DNA of 64,000 bases from contig NC_084891.1 of the NCBI RefSeq assembly GCF_958979055.1, forward strand, positions 5,980,501-6,044,500. The letters run 5' to 3'. Position 1 is the first letter of the stretch; every line of letters starts with the position of its first letter. Below are positions 23,701-34,722 of the stretch, piece after piece. Both the position numbers and the translations under genes were made by a program. The stretch is from Alnus glutinosa (taxonomy: Eukaryota; Streptophyta; Magnoliopsida; Fagales; Betulaceae). The notes beneath the pieces are model-generated. The model did no database searches. It was given only the letters and a program-made list of their open reading frames with translations, and was not told the DNA's origin.

Positions 23701-26282
23701 TGGATGGATATTTCGGTTTGACTTGTGCTTCCTTCTCCTCCTCTTACATGATCATAGGATGGGAGTTTCAATTTGCACGACAATGAATGTCATGGTTTCA
23801 ATTGAATTTTGATGTTTTTGAATATTGCCATTTATAATATGAGAGCAAATTTGGTTATGATTTGATGGGTCAAAAGTTGTTTCTTGAAAAGAATGTGCAC
23901 AACATTGGAATGTAACATGTGGGCCAGAACTTAAGGCACAATAATCTTACATGAGGGTTGGTACTAACGTCTTTTTCTAGTATTAGGGTCCACGCTATAC
24001 TAAGCGTCTAAAGATGCTTTTGGATCAAAAGGCTCAATAATTCAGTGGATAATGTGAAAAAGATTAGTGCAGCTGGCATATTTCTAAATGATAGGCTCAA
24101 TAATGTGATCTTCATTGAATTTTGTTTTCTGAAAGAATTATGAATCTTTATGTTTTAATTGCTAATCTTATTTTCTTGTTATAGTGGTGAGAAAACATCT
24201 GCAAAAGAGTGGTCCAGTTCACTTGAGATCAAGGGGAGAGTCAGACTCGATGCATTTGAGAAGTTTCTCCAAGAGCTTCCACTGTCCCGAAGTCGTGCTG
24301 TAATGGTATCTCATGTTTCTTTTTATTGTATTACTGTATCATACTTCTCTAAGTCCAGAAAAAGAAAAGGCTCCCGTATCACAGTTTTGATGCTTCCAAT
24401 AACTCCTCTTTTGGTACTCACTCAGTTTAGGGTCTTCTCTTATACTAATGACATTCGTTCTAGGCTAACGAGACCGTGTATCATCAGATTTGGTATGAGA
24501 AATTATGAATTAAAAGGAGAAAAAAGAAGAAGAATATTTCTATGGATGAATGATGTGTTATATATTTTCAAGTTTTTACTTTAATCTCTCACGTGTGCTC
24601 AGGTGCGCTCGTGCATTCTGGACTTCCCATCGCTTGAACCAAATTTAAGTCTGAAGCTTTTGGGAAAGAGTTTGAAATTAAAACCCCACTACTTTTAGCC
24701 CAAACTCACTTAATGCTTGGAGATGTCTCGATCTATTGAATAACAGGATGCAAGCCAAACTCTTTGCATTTGTCTTCATACTGGTTGAACTATTACAAAG
24801 GAGTCTCATTATCTTACCGTATTTTACTAAATCGATGAAGAAAATTTCAGCCAGATTTTTTTTAAAAAAATTGTTCAATTGCACGACATCTGTTGGATGG
24901 TTTTGCTTTTAAAGAGAGAGAGAGAGAGAGAGAGAGTGATGAGAACATAGCCTCCTGTCGTATAAAGTGAAAGATGAAATATAGCACAGGCTAAAAATTT
25001 ACTCAATGTTAGAGACATTAAATTGAATGCGAGGGAAACTATTAATCCTCGCACAAGTAGTCAAATTATCATTTTAGTTATTTGTATTTTTCTATTATAT
25101 TATAATTGACGTAATTTTCTATTTTTTGCAGGTTGTGCATTTTGTTGTCGTAGAGGAGTCCCTTGAGAGCGAGCATGCTAGTCTTAAAGAGGTAAGAAGC
25201 GTGATAGATATGCTTTTGTAATATTTGTGTTGGTTGTCAATCATTGGCAATTGCCTGAAATCTACCTCTGCCCTGCTTTGCAGGTAGCAGATTCTTATGT
25301 TTTGGATGAGAGAGTGGGTTTTGCTGAGCCTGCTCCGGGAGTGGAACTTTATTTTTGCCCGCCGCATAATAGAACACGCGAAACGCTCGGCAAGATCCTC
25401 CCGACTGAACACATTGAGGCACTTAATAATATTGATAATGGCCTAATTGGTGTTATTGTATGGAGAAAGGCTCAGTTAACTTCCAGGATATCACCCAACT
25501 CATCATCGCAGAAACATAAAAAGCAAAATATCACTTCTAGGAGACACCAAGAGACAAATATGAATCCCAATTTCACACCAAAACCAAACCCATCTCACAC
25601 CAATTTGGAACCCTCCCCTGATGATGACGATGATGATGTTCCTCCCGGGTTTGGTCCTTCCGCTGCCCGGGACGAAGATGACCTTCCCGAGTTCAATTTT
25701 ACTGGTGGTGCAATCCCATCCCCGCAGCCCAAGTTTGCCCAAAAGCCCCCCAGGGGGCAGAGGCTAATTCATTCAGTTTCTCAAACCCCATCTCGCCCAG
25801 TGGACCAAATGAGGGAGCTCATACACAAATACGGGCAACCTAAAATCGGTGGTGCGCCTTCACCTTCAGGAGGAAACTGGCAGGACAATAGAGGTTTTGG
25901 GGTTGCGGTTCAGCCGTGGAATGATAATGATGACGACGATGATATACCGGAGTGGCAGCCACAAGCCCCTCAGCACCAACTTCCTCCCCAACAGCCAGTT
26001 CACGGCTTTCATCAACCGATGCCGCGACCACCGCACTTGGTAAACCAACTACCTTCGTTGGGATCAGTACCGCAGCAACCTTCTCATCAGTCAATGATGT
26101 CGTTACAATCTGTGCAGCCGCAAGGCACTTGGTGGGTTCCTCCCGCCCAGGGTAGTAGCCAGCAACCAAATAATTTAGGTTGTCAACCCACTCTAGGGCA
26201 GTTCTACGGCGCACCCGTGCGAAGTGTTGGGCAGCCAGGCGTGGCATGGCGACAAAATCCCCCCAAAAGTAGAGGCTTCTGA
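20741..26282 (+). CDS. TFIIS central-domain and SPOC-domain nuclear protein (At5g11430/At5g25520/At2g25640 type)
   Basis: Exons 20741-23001, 24185-24305, 25132-25191 and 25284-26282 join in phase to 1146 residues. Residues ~1-190 hold degenerate repeats built on phrases such as SIPNMQMGQLEP, SIANKQMGFVDP and SISNKRLAQLEH. The TFIIS-central domain starts with VRSKMRESLAAALALA (~197) and resumes with RSLLFNLKDRNNPEL (~406). Between these parts is a ~170-residue Ser-rich insertion. Residues ~640-725 are a K-P-S-D-rich repeat. The SPOC domain (about 729-877) begins IWEGLLQL and ends IGVIVWRK. It is spread over all four exons. The tail is Asp-rich then Pro/Gln-rich (VPPGFGP). SPOC-TFIIS proteins bind RNA polymerase II CTD or chromatin in transcription elongation; a role here is inferred from family. 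No PHD finger is seen. Confidence 0.93.
24913..24937. repeat. (GA)n microsatellite in SPOC gene intron 2
   Basis: There are about twelve GA units between exons 2 and 3. There is no sign that the repeat affects splicing. Confidence 0.9.
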
Positions 26283-26935
26283 TATAATTTTTATTCTTCT
26301 TTTCTTTTTTTCTCTTCTTTGTATAGCAGATGCCCATTTCCTTTTTTAAGATATGTGCAGTTCTGTAACCATAAATGTTTTTAAGGGTTGTTAGCTTTTT
26401 TTATTTTTATTTTTACCGCAAACCAATTTTGACGTGAAATAGAAAAGGGGGGACCTTGTTATTATGCAAAATCGTCTAGTCTGGACAATGGGTTACCTTA
26501 AAAATCGTGAAACTTTGGAGTTAATTGAAACATTTCTAAATATAATTTGGAATAGGAATAATTTTATATATTACATTTTTTTATCACACAATTATAGTCT
26601 AATATAAGGTTAATGTGTCCGGATATATCCTACTTTTTTAATGTGTCATTGTCAAACCAATTATTGTTTAAAAATAAAAAATAGAAATCAATGGTTGTAT
26701 ATAGCATTATTCTTACATGTATGTCATGATTTATTTACATAGAAATTTTTTCTTTTGGGCATAAAATATTGGACTTTTGAGTAAACAACTCTTTCCAGGG
26801 AAGTAGAGCATATTTATTTTCTTATTAATGAAAAATATTTATTTTATCACAAGACTCAAAGTAAACGTCATTAAAAATCTGTGAAATTTAATTTACATAT
26901 CTGTCTCTTTCTTTAGTTACTACCATATCTTGACA

Positions 26936-26980
<45 letters not shown>

Positions 26981-27279
26981 ATTGTATAAATGAAATAATG
27001 ATAAATGATATAGATCAGTTAGATGAAAAATTATTGGAGGATTCATCATAAGGCAAAGAAAAAAACATAGAACTATAGGGGAAGTGTTGGGTATAATCAG
27101 TAAACTACTACAGAAGAAACCTATTTGGGAACATCATTTCTCAACATGCTGGTGGCATCTCTCCCAGTGTTGGAACACCACAGTTTGGTATATTCAGCAG
27201 AATGCAGCTTTAGTTTTTGAGTGGGGCTTCCTTGACACCCAAGCTAGTGGAAAACACACAGAAGAAGAAGATCACCTCC
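26283..27279. other. Intergenic stretch between convergent SPOC and DnaJ genes
   Basis: It contains the SPOC 3' UTR and, on the other strand, the DnaJ 3' UTR. A (GA)n microsatellite of ~40 bp lies at about 26938-26977. No other gene is visible. Confidence 0.7.
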
Positions 27280-29542
27280 TCAACCCCCCAAAGCACGCTT
27301 AAGTCCTGCTTTTTGCTCAGGTGTCAATCTGGTAGGGAACTTCACCTCGAATTTGATCCTTAAATCACCCCTATTGCCGGGCTCTTTTACTATTGGCATT
27401 CCCTCTCTGGCAACAGCCAGCTCATAACCGGGGCTCACAATGTCGGTCACCGGAATTGATAGACTACGGCCATCGAGCGTCGTTAGATTCACCGTCGTCC
27501 CTCCCAATGCCTCCGCTAATGACACTCTTTGGTTCACAATCAGGTCATTGCCATCTCTTTTGTAAACATCATGGGGTTTCTCATCAATCACAAACACAAG
27601 GTCTGCTGGGAGCTGGTTAGATTGTTCATTCCCTTTGTCTGGGAAAGTAATTTTGGTTCCTTTCTTCCATCCAGGCTTCACATCAATGGTTAATATCTCT
27701 GTTTCTGGCACTTGTCGTCTGTAATGTAAATTTCATAGGAAAATCAAATTAGCCTGGAGTAGGGCAAAAAAGCAATCAGTGATGATATTATAATCACAAT
27801 GATTCTCACTTTCTTGTTTGCAACATGACATTTTATCTATGTTCTGACAAAGAAGAAATGAAATGAAGAAAGGTTATCATTAAATGGGAAAAAAAGAAAA
27901 AGAAAAAAGACCATCTCATTTTATATCTATGTTTTGCAGAAGATTGGTAGGTTGGTAGTCCTAATTTCACCAATAATGGATTTCAAGTTTATTATTCCGC
28001 AGAGTAGGGTCGTATGATGGCTCTTAGCTAGGTTAGATGACTTTGGTCAATAAACAAAGAATGTTTAAATCCATACTATAACTATAGTGTGCAACGGCAG
28101 ACAGATTAAAGCACTAGTTTCTAATATCTCATTCAAACAGCAGTTTGATAAAGGAACCAAAAAGAACAAGAGTTTTGAGGCAAAAGCATATACCCATTGG
28201 CATTAACCAGAGTCCTTGAAATCTTCATTTTCCTTGTTGATCCAGAGTACAGCTCCACAAGGCTGCACGGCAGTTTGCTCTCCACAGGTGGTGGTTTCTT
28301 TGGCATGCTGCCCTCGCTATAAGTTCGAAACATATTTTCGCTCCCACCGAATCCGCCAAACATCCCCGATCCATCTGACTGGAACCTCGTAGATCTCCCA
28401 GGTCCTGCTGAACCGAATCCAAACGGGCTACTTCCAAAGAATTCCGCAAAAATGTCCTCTGCATTCCTGGGGTTGAACCCATTCCCCCCACTGCCATTTC
28501 CAAATGGGAACCCACCACTGCCAGATGGTGGCATATCTTTCAACCCTTCCTCACCATATTGATCATAGATAGCCTTCTTCTGCGGGTCACTCAATACCTG
28601 AATTCACAAATTTACAACATAAAACAAAAAAATTAAAATCAAATTCCACTCAATCTCTACCAAATGCAATATTAACTTGGTTAACCTGAAAATTCCAAAT
28701 GTAAAATCATAGACACCGTCATTAAGGAGCCAAACTGACATTAAGTAAAAGCACTGCTTCTAAGCCCTATTTGATTGCAGAAAAATTGTAGAAAAAGAAA
28801 CGAAACTTGGACTAATATTTAAATTGTTTGATTGGTTGATACATGAGATGACAGAAAAACTCAAATCACTTGGCCTTGTTGAGCTCTCTTCATTGAATAT
28901 GAACTCATCAAAGCCAGATATTCCAATGTCCCTGAATACGGAAATTCTGTCAGTCAATTCGATCCAGAGCCATGTCTTCCCCTTCCCTTCATCTGAAACA
29001 CAATCTTGTATTTCTCACCATCTCAACCAAGATTATCTTGAAACTTGAAACAAAGTACATAGGACTCTCAACTTTGCTAAATTAACGTATCTTCTAGTCC
29101 CACAAATGTGTTCATTCAACTTTTCTGCTATCACTGATCCATCTCATCATTTGCATTTTTTAAGGGTATCAGCTCCACTAAGATCACACCATACTATTTT
29201 TCTGGTGAGAAAAAACAATATAAATTGAATGGGGAAAAAAAAAAAAAAAAAAACCTCAACTTCGATCCTCCAATCACCCAGAAGCCAAGAAGCTTTAAAA
29301 TTAGACAAAAAGAAAATCCAACAGAAAACAACAGAGACAAAATCTAAGGACAATAAAAATGGGAAAGAAAGCTTTGCCTCATAGGCTTCGGAGATCTGCT
29401 TGAATTTGGCTTCGGCGTCTTTCTTGTTTGTGGGGTTCTTGTCAGGATGCCATTTCATTGCCAATCTCCTATAAGCCTTCTTGAGATCATCATCGGTGGC
29501 ATTCCTGTTCACTTTCAATACGTTGTAGTAATCCAACCCCAT
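27280..29542 (-). CDS. Type II DnaJ/HSP40 co-chaperone (DNAJB1-like)
   Basis: Exons 29542-29378, 28597-28194 and 27718-27280 give 335 residues, the usual length for plant DnaJ-B proteins. The J domain occupies residues 1-70, with the HSP70-stimulating HPD triad at 32-34 (KWHPDKN). A Gly/Phe-rich segment follows (~75-135: [15 protein letters not shown]). Then comes the C-terminal substrate-binding region, with [20 protein letters not shown] and the usual ending near GLKRALGG. There is no CxxCxGxG zinc finger, hence type II. It delivers unfolded clients to HSP70 in cytosol or nucleus. Intron 1 starts GC (GAG|GCAAAG) and ends AG; the joined peptide SEAYE-VLSDPQ matches the family exactly. Intron 2 is GT-AG. 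From memory the Arabidopsis counterpart may be At5g25530. Confidence 0.94.
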
Positions 29543-30296
29543 TTCTGATCTTAACCCAATAAAATGTTCGATCCAAACCGCCCTAAATCTTCAAAATTTG
29601 ACCCTTTTCAGAACCACCCAGATCATCAAACTGGACCTTTTTGCTCAGCTCTCACACTTCCTCTCTTGTCTCTGAGAACTACACGTCAAACTCAGGTTCC
29701 TCCTGAAGAAACTACATGAAAATGGTCACACAGAGAGAGAGAGAGAGAGAGATGGGAAATCTGAAATTGGAATTTTTCAATATGATTGATCTTTCTTTCT
29801 GAGTTTCTTTGAAGAAGTTTTTTACGTTGAAAAGAGAGAATCTGAACGAATCTATACTATATAATATATATAATATATGGTTTTGGTGTGATGGGTTGAG
29901 AGAGTTTCTTCGTCAAAGTTATTATCAAAGTTTGATTGAGATTTTTGGTTTCGATAGATTAATTATTAACCGAGAGTTGCGGGATTTTGTTTATATATAT
30001 ATGGTGTTAGCAATTTCAATTACGTGATCATATTGTTTATGTGGTTTTGTTTTTCTTCGTTTGTTTCCGGGAAAATGTGTTTCTTCTCTTTGTGAGCGCC
30101 ACGTTATAAATAAAATTAAAACAAAACGAAACTCCTTTGAACTGCCACGTCGTTTATGTAAACTAAATCTATGTAATATTCAACAAAATTCAACATCTTA
30201 ACTCTCATAATTTTCATAATAAATTGATAAAACAACAAAATCTTGCTTTGAATCTTGATATGAAACAATAAACACACAAATCGACTTCTCAGCGTA
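29543..30296 (-). promoter_or_regulatory. Upstream region of the DnaJ gene
   Basis: The probable 5' UTR contains a (GA)n run at about 29734-29752. AT-rich TATATAATATATAT-type words lie near 29862-29878, at a plausible TATA distance for a minus-strand transcript. No classic heat-shock element array was identified by eye. Confidence 0.4.
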
Positions 30297-30326
30297 AATA
30301 CTAGAAAACGTTTCGGTCCCGTTGAT

Positions 30327-30820
30327 ATGAAGAATAGAAGAATTGGAGTCGGGATTCTTGCTTGTGATTTTCAGGGTCCAGTAGTGGCATCTCGCAGTTT
30401 CACACTACATGTTTATATAGATCCACTAGTTGCAGAGGCATGGGCTGCCTTACATGCTGTTATCCTCGCAAAAAAATCGAGTTTGCTTGACATTATTTTG
30501 GAAGGAGATGCATTGCAAGTAGTAAATGAGATCAATTTGGCCATTCCATCTTTTAGTAGACTTGGACACTTCACGAATGATATTAGATCAGAGCTGCACT
30601 CTCTTAGATCCTTTCGTGTAGTTCATGTGAAAAGAGAGGCAAATTCTGCGGCCCATGTTTTAGCAAAGACAGTTATTTTTCATGTAAGGAACTCAACATG
30701 GTTGAAGGAAACTCCACCTCCAGTTTCTAACATTGTTTTTATGGAGCCTTTGTGCCCTGAATTTTTTGACCTTTGAGTATCATATTTATAAGAACGGAAA
30801 TTTGTTAAAAAAAAAAAAAT
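30327..30820 (+). pseudogene. LINE-derived RNase H domain with poly(A) tail
   Basis: A single uninterrupted 149-codon frame (30327-30776) reads as the plant LINE RNase H-like (RVT_3) domain. It has GVGILACDFQG near the start, then AEAWAALHAVILA, LEGDALQVVNEI, and VVHVKREANSAAHVLAK. The stop is followed ~30 bases on by an A13 tract (~30807-30819). The first strand, with its catalytic Asp, is missing. The usual upstream RT is absent. It is probably the 3' end of a 5'-truncated LINE. The open frame could alternatively be a domesticated RNase H-like gene, which I consider less likely. No TSD was found. Confidence 0.75.
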
Positions 30821-31892
30821 ATCTTCTATAACTCCACTTCTCATCAAAGTTGGAGTCCAATAAGAAACCACTTATCTTATTTAACCAAAAGTTTTATAGG
30901 ATTAAATAACCTTATAATATTAGGAGTCTTATTAAAAAATAAATAAATAACATGGATTTAACTTAGGTGCCGTAATAAAATAATTTTTTCAACCGTCTAA
31001 TTTTCTATAAGAAATAGAGAATTGAATTAAATCTGGATGTTGAAAAAACTACAAAAAATGTGTTGTAGTTGTTCTTTTTTTTTTTTAAAAAAAAAAAATA
31101 ATAATAATAATAATAATAAAATTGGGAAGTCTCATTTCCCATTCTCACAATTGATGCACATCAAGGCAAATGGTCTGCCATTCTAGATAAAGTTCCTCCA
31201 ACCTAATCTATTAAACTGATATATATTTTTTTGAGTACATGATTCTTATATGCATTTTTTAAAATTTATAAAAATCAAGTGTTCTAATAAAATATGTCAA
31301 TTTAAACTTTTAAGAGATTGAATTGAAGAATTTATTCCAATTCAATTTAAAAGAAAACTTTATCCCCTTTAAAATTACCGGAGGGCGAGAAGGGCATTGA
31401 GAAGGCGGGAACACCGTATGCTTTACTGTAACTGCTTGACAAGGTTCTTGCTTTTGTCATAAAAAGAAAGACATTTCTTATTGATCTGAGGCAAATTACA
31501 ACAAATCATAACTTAATTACTGAGATTTAAATAGAACACAAGAAAATCACTTTTTGGCACTTTGGCAAGAAAGTAGAAACCAAAGTGCGAGCAAATGATC
31601 CCCATGCTTTATATTAATAATCAACACCACTCAAGTCTGCATCTAAGTATATTTCAACATGCATAATTTAGATGTAACTTTGTGAAAGAGGAGAGAAGAA
31701 TCACTTGGAAGACTGGATTCATCTTCACTAGGTTTTATTCCACCTCGAGGTTGACAAAAGAAATTCTCGAGTGTTTAAGAACAAGCACTCGGCATTATTG
31801 ACGGTGGTTCTCCCCGTGCATGTATGAAAAGCTCTGCAAATGGTGAACGAGAACAGCTGTAGCAGAAGACACAAGCGACAATTTAGCCATGA
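30821..31892. other. AT-rich intergenic DNA
   Basis: No gene is visible. An A-rich run passes into (ATA)n at 31088-31121. A segment at 31190-31370, between TTCCTCCAACC and TTATTCCAATTC, loosely resembles ends of the MITE-like pieces at 37227 and ~52080, but it is too diverged to delimit. Confidence 0.4.
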
Positions 31893-32171
31893 CATGGTGT
31901 TAAAGTATTGATTAAATGATTAAATTTATCATTTTCTATTAGCTTAAGCTTTTAGGATAAGTGATGATTTAACATCGTATCAGAGCTAGAGGTCATGAAT
32001 TCGAACCCTAACTCCATAATTCATCCCCCATTTAAATTAAATATTTCACGTGTTGGGTCTCACCTATTAAAGTAGAGCTTAAACCCACACATAAGGAGAA
32101 GTGTTAAAGTATTGATTTTACCTTTTTCTATAAGCTTAAGTTTTTGTGATAAGTGGTGGATTAATACATGG
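31893..32171 (+). mobile_element. Complete TRIM (miniature LTR retrotransposon) with 5-bp TSD
   Basis: LTR 1 (31898-31974, TGTTAAAGTATTGATT...GATTTAACA) and LTR 2 (32102-32166) enclose only ~127 bp. A degenerate PBS TCGTATCAGAGC (31975-31986) follows LTR 1. A purine-rich AAGGAGAAG precedes LTR 2. The pentamer CATGG flanks the whole (31893-31897 and 32167-32171). There is no coding capacity, so mobilisation would have depended on enzymes from elsewhere. A second, more rearranged copy is at 48342. Confidence 0.88.
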
Positions 32172-34470
32172 AACAAGGAGAAACACTCTTGAATGATAAT
32201 CGTATTAAGTACTTGACAAGAAACACAATCCAAGAGTTTGGCAGAGGACTCACTCAGATTCTGCTCCTCAAGTTGTTGTGGATATAACGGCTCTCACTGA
32301 CCATTCTGGCCGTCTCCAATCTCCCAGTATCATGTACTTTATTGGTGCAATGCTTTAGCATTTCTAATCATTAAAATTGTACTCCTATCAAAACGATCAT
32401 GATAGCAGCAAAATGCTTATTGACTACACAAATTTTTTCCAATCTCTTCTAAATTCACGAAAGCAAAATCGATCCCCTTCTACTACTTCTGCTGTCTTGT
32501 GTAATACATGAGTACTTTGCCACCCATATTCTGGTGTGGTGTATGTCTATTACTTCACGCCTTTGCTTATATAATAATAAAAGGGGGGTGCAAAGTTTTA
32601 GAGGAATCCACTAAATCAAGCATGCAAAAAGGTAGAGATTTAAGCCATATTGAAATAAGCAAGTGATCTGACTTCCAAGCTAAAGTAAGCTGTCAGACTA
32701 ATTACCTGCTCGCTAAGTGTGACACAAGTATCCGTTAATATTTATGCGCAACAAAGGGAATTGTAGCCACAAGAAGAATAGGCAAATGCAGCTAGAAGCA
32801 CAGAATCGCAAATTGTATCAACCTGGGGAGCATCAACTTGCCAGGCGGTATAGGTCAATAATTGACTTCAGGAACACGGACATATACCATTATTATGAAC
32901 TGACTTCAGGAATTCCCTGGATACAAGGATATTAATCTGCCAAGTTTGAAAGAAGCCAAGGTCAGAGAAAATAATTATTGCTGTTGTTGTCACAATGTTC
33001 TTCAGTATGATATCAGACAGAAACCAAATTTTACAGTTATTTTAACACCTCCACACAGATAAGCAATTGGTAGACCAACTATAGTGCTTGACAATCTTAA
33101 TACGAACTTATCCAAGGTAGCTCTATATCCCAAACCAGCCGCCCCACCCCCCCAAGGAAAAGGTCGAGAGGGTCAGAATCATGCACTATTTATCCAGATT
33201 TTACACACACACACACAAAAATCAACTTTTGCAAGAACAAATATAACAGAAAAAAATCCAACCAAAATTAAACAAGTAGTTGAGTCTTTTCTTTATAAGT
33301 TAGGAGTGACATCAAAATGGCAGTTCCAATAATGCAAAATAAATGTTTCCCAAAAGAAGCTATATAAAACTAGTGATCAACCAAGGATCTTTCACTGATT
33401 GAGATTTGTTAAATGTTAATTCACAACTCAAGGGTATAATTTGAATGAAACTATCAACATCTCATATTTAGCATAAGAAGTCAGGATAGGCATGCCTAAC
33501 TTCAGTTACTATAGTTTAATAGAGAATATCCAAGGGAAAAAGGAAAACCCAACAGAAACATACCCCAATGTCAACAGTTTGGAACTCAGCGACTGCCAAC
33601 AAGCTCATTACATTCTGTACATATAGAAGTGCAGCAATTTCTTTGTTAGAGGGTTGATACAATGCCCTCCATTTCTCTCCACATAATTCATGCGTGCTAC
33701 CATGGAAGTCCTCACATATATCCAATTCCTTGTTGCCTTTTGTTTCTGCATTACTTTCCTCATCTACAAACACGGTAAGCTTCAGAAACATTTTAGAGGT
33801 GAAAAAAAAGAGAAAATTTTGAATTTAACAACTCCATTTAGTGTAAATTCCGACTCAAGAATTAAAATAATTATTAAAAAAAAATTAGAAAATTGGAAGC
33901 AAGAATGAGTTTATGAAGCAAGAGAGATCCAGTTTAAGTGAGCACAAGATTAGCAGTTCCTTAATGCATCTGAAACTTCAGGAGCAACTCTCAAGCATTT
34001 GATTAAAGAATAATATCCCACTAGACATCACTTATCCAAGCAACATCATCAGTAATCTCCACCAAAAAAAATGGTAAAAACTTGTCTTAACTCATCCTGA
34101 GCTACTTCATTTACTTATCTTGATCCGGTCACTGTTGTCTTCCATTTATAAACATGACAAAATTGATCATAATCCAAACTATATCAGCGAAAACAAACAC
34201 CCTTTACCAGTAATGTGATACTAGGACAACATGAATTTGTGCCCAATAGACCTATCCTGAGTCTGTAGTACATATGGGACCTCTGATAGTACTTATTCAC
34301 ATATCCATGGTTAGATGAAAAGTCCTACAGCATAAAACAAACATAAAATTAGAATCCTGCATACCTGATTAAAGGTTTGTTCTTCACCGGGAAATTCAGA
34401 TGATGTGGGAGTAGCAAGCTTGAAGATTCCAAATTAATTAACTTGTTATCACTTGTGCTGAGTCCCTTTC
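32172..34470. other. Mostly non-coding interval downstream of the PPR gene
   Basis: No complete gene is seen. It includes a short (CA)n at ~33207-33219 and the isolated exon-like segment at 33564-33763. Part of it may be a spliced 3' UTR of the PPR gene. Confidence 0.5.
33564..33763 (-). other. Possible orphan internal exon
   Basis: On the minus strand, a 200-base segment lies between an acceptor (GTTTGTAG|AT) and a donor (GGG|GTATGT). It is open in one frame, reading DEESNAETKGNKELDICEDF at the start and VMSLLAVAEFQTVDIG at the end. Splice borders and peptide look natural, but I do not recognise a family and found no partner exons with matching phase. Confidence 0.25.
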
Positions 34471-34722
34471 TTAAAATTGCCACATAGCACAATCCCTAGA
34501 AGTTTTGTGACTTCCTGATATTTCTTCATCCAACCCCTCCTCAGTTAAGAATTTCAAAAGTTTGCTCATTAGTTTGACACCCTTCCATTACCATAGTTTT
34601 CACTAATGAGATAAACTCACAAACCTTACCTCTCTGGAACATTGCCTTCAATAGGGTATTGTAAATTGCAATACTTGGAGTAAGCCCATTCTCTAGCATC
34701 TGATCCCTCAGCTGGAGAGTAA
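34471..34722 (-). pseudogene. Out-of-frame 3' tail of the PPR gene
   Basis: Just past the stop at 34723 the PPR pattern continues in another frame: LQLRDQMLENGLTPS completes repeat 16. IAIYNTLLKAMFQRGKVCEF opens a full 35-residue repeat 17. That frame closes at TGA 34541-34543. A third stretch then reads EEGLDEEISGSHKTSRDCAM up to TAA at 34471. Two single-base indels in opposite directions, one near 34725-34730 and one near 34547, explain the pattern. Confidence 0.75.

Noticed and set aside
25840..26337. 165-codon minus-strand frame over the SPOC C-terminus
   Set aside because: It overlaps the in-phase SPOC exon 4 entirely and has no family resemblance.
31975..32010. TATCAGAGC and TTCGAACCC words considered as a tRNA gene
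   Set aside because: They belong to the PBS and interior of the TRIM; no cloverleaf could be drawn.
32744..32935. 63-codon plus-strand frame
   Set aside because: There is no recognisable domain, splice context or neighbouring exon; it is a length expected by chance in AT-rich DNA.
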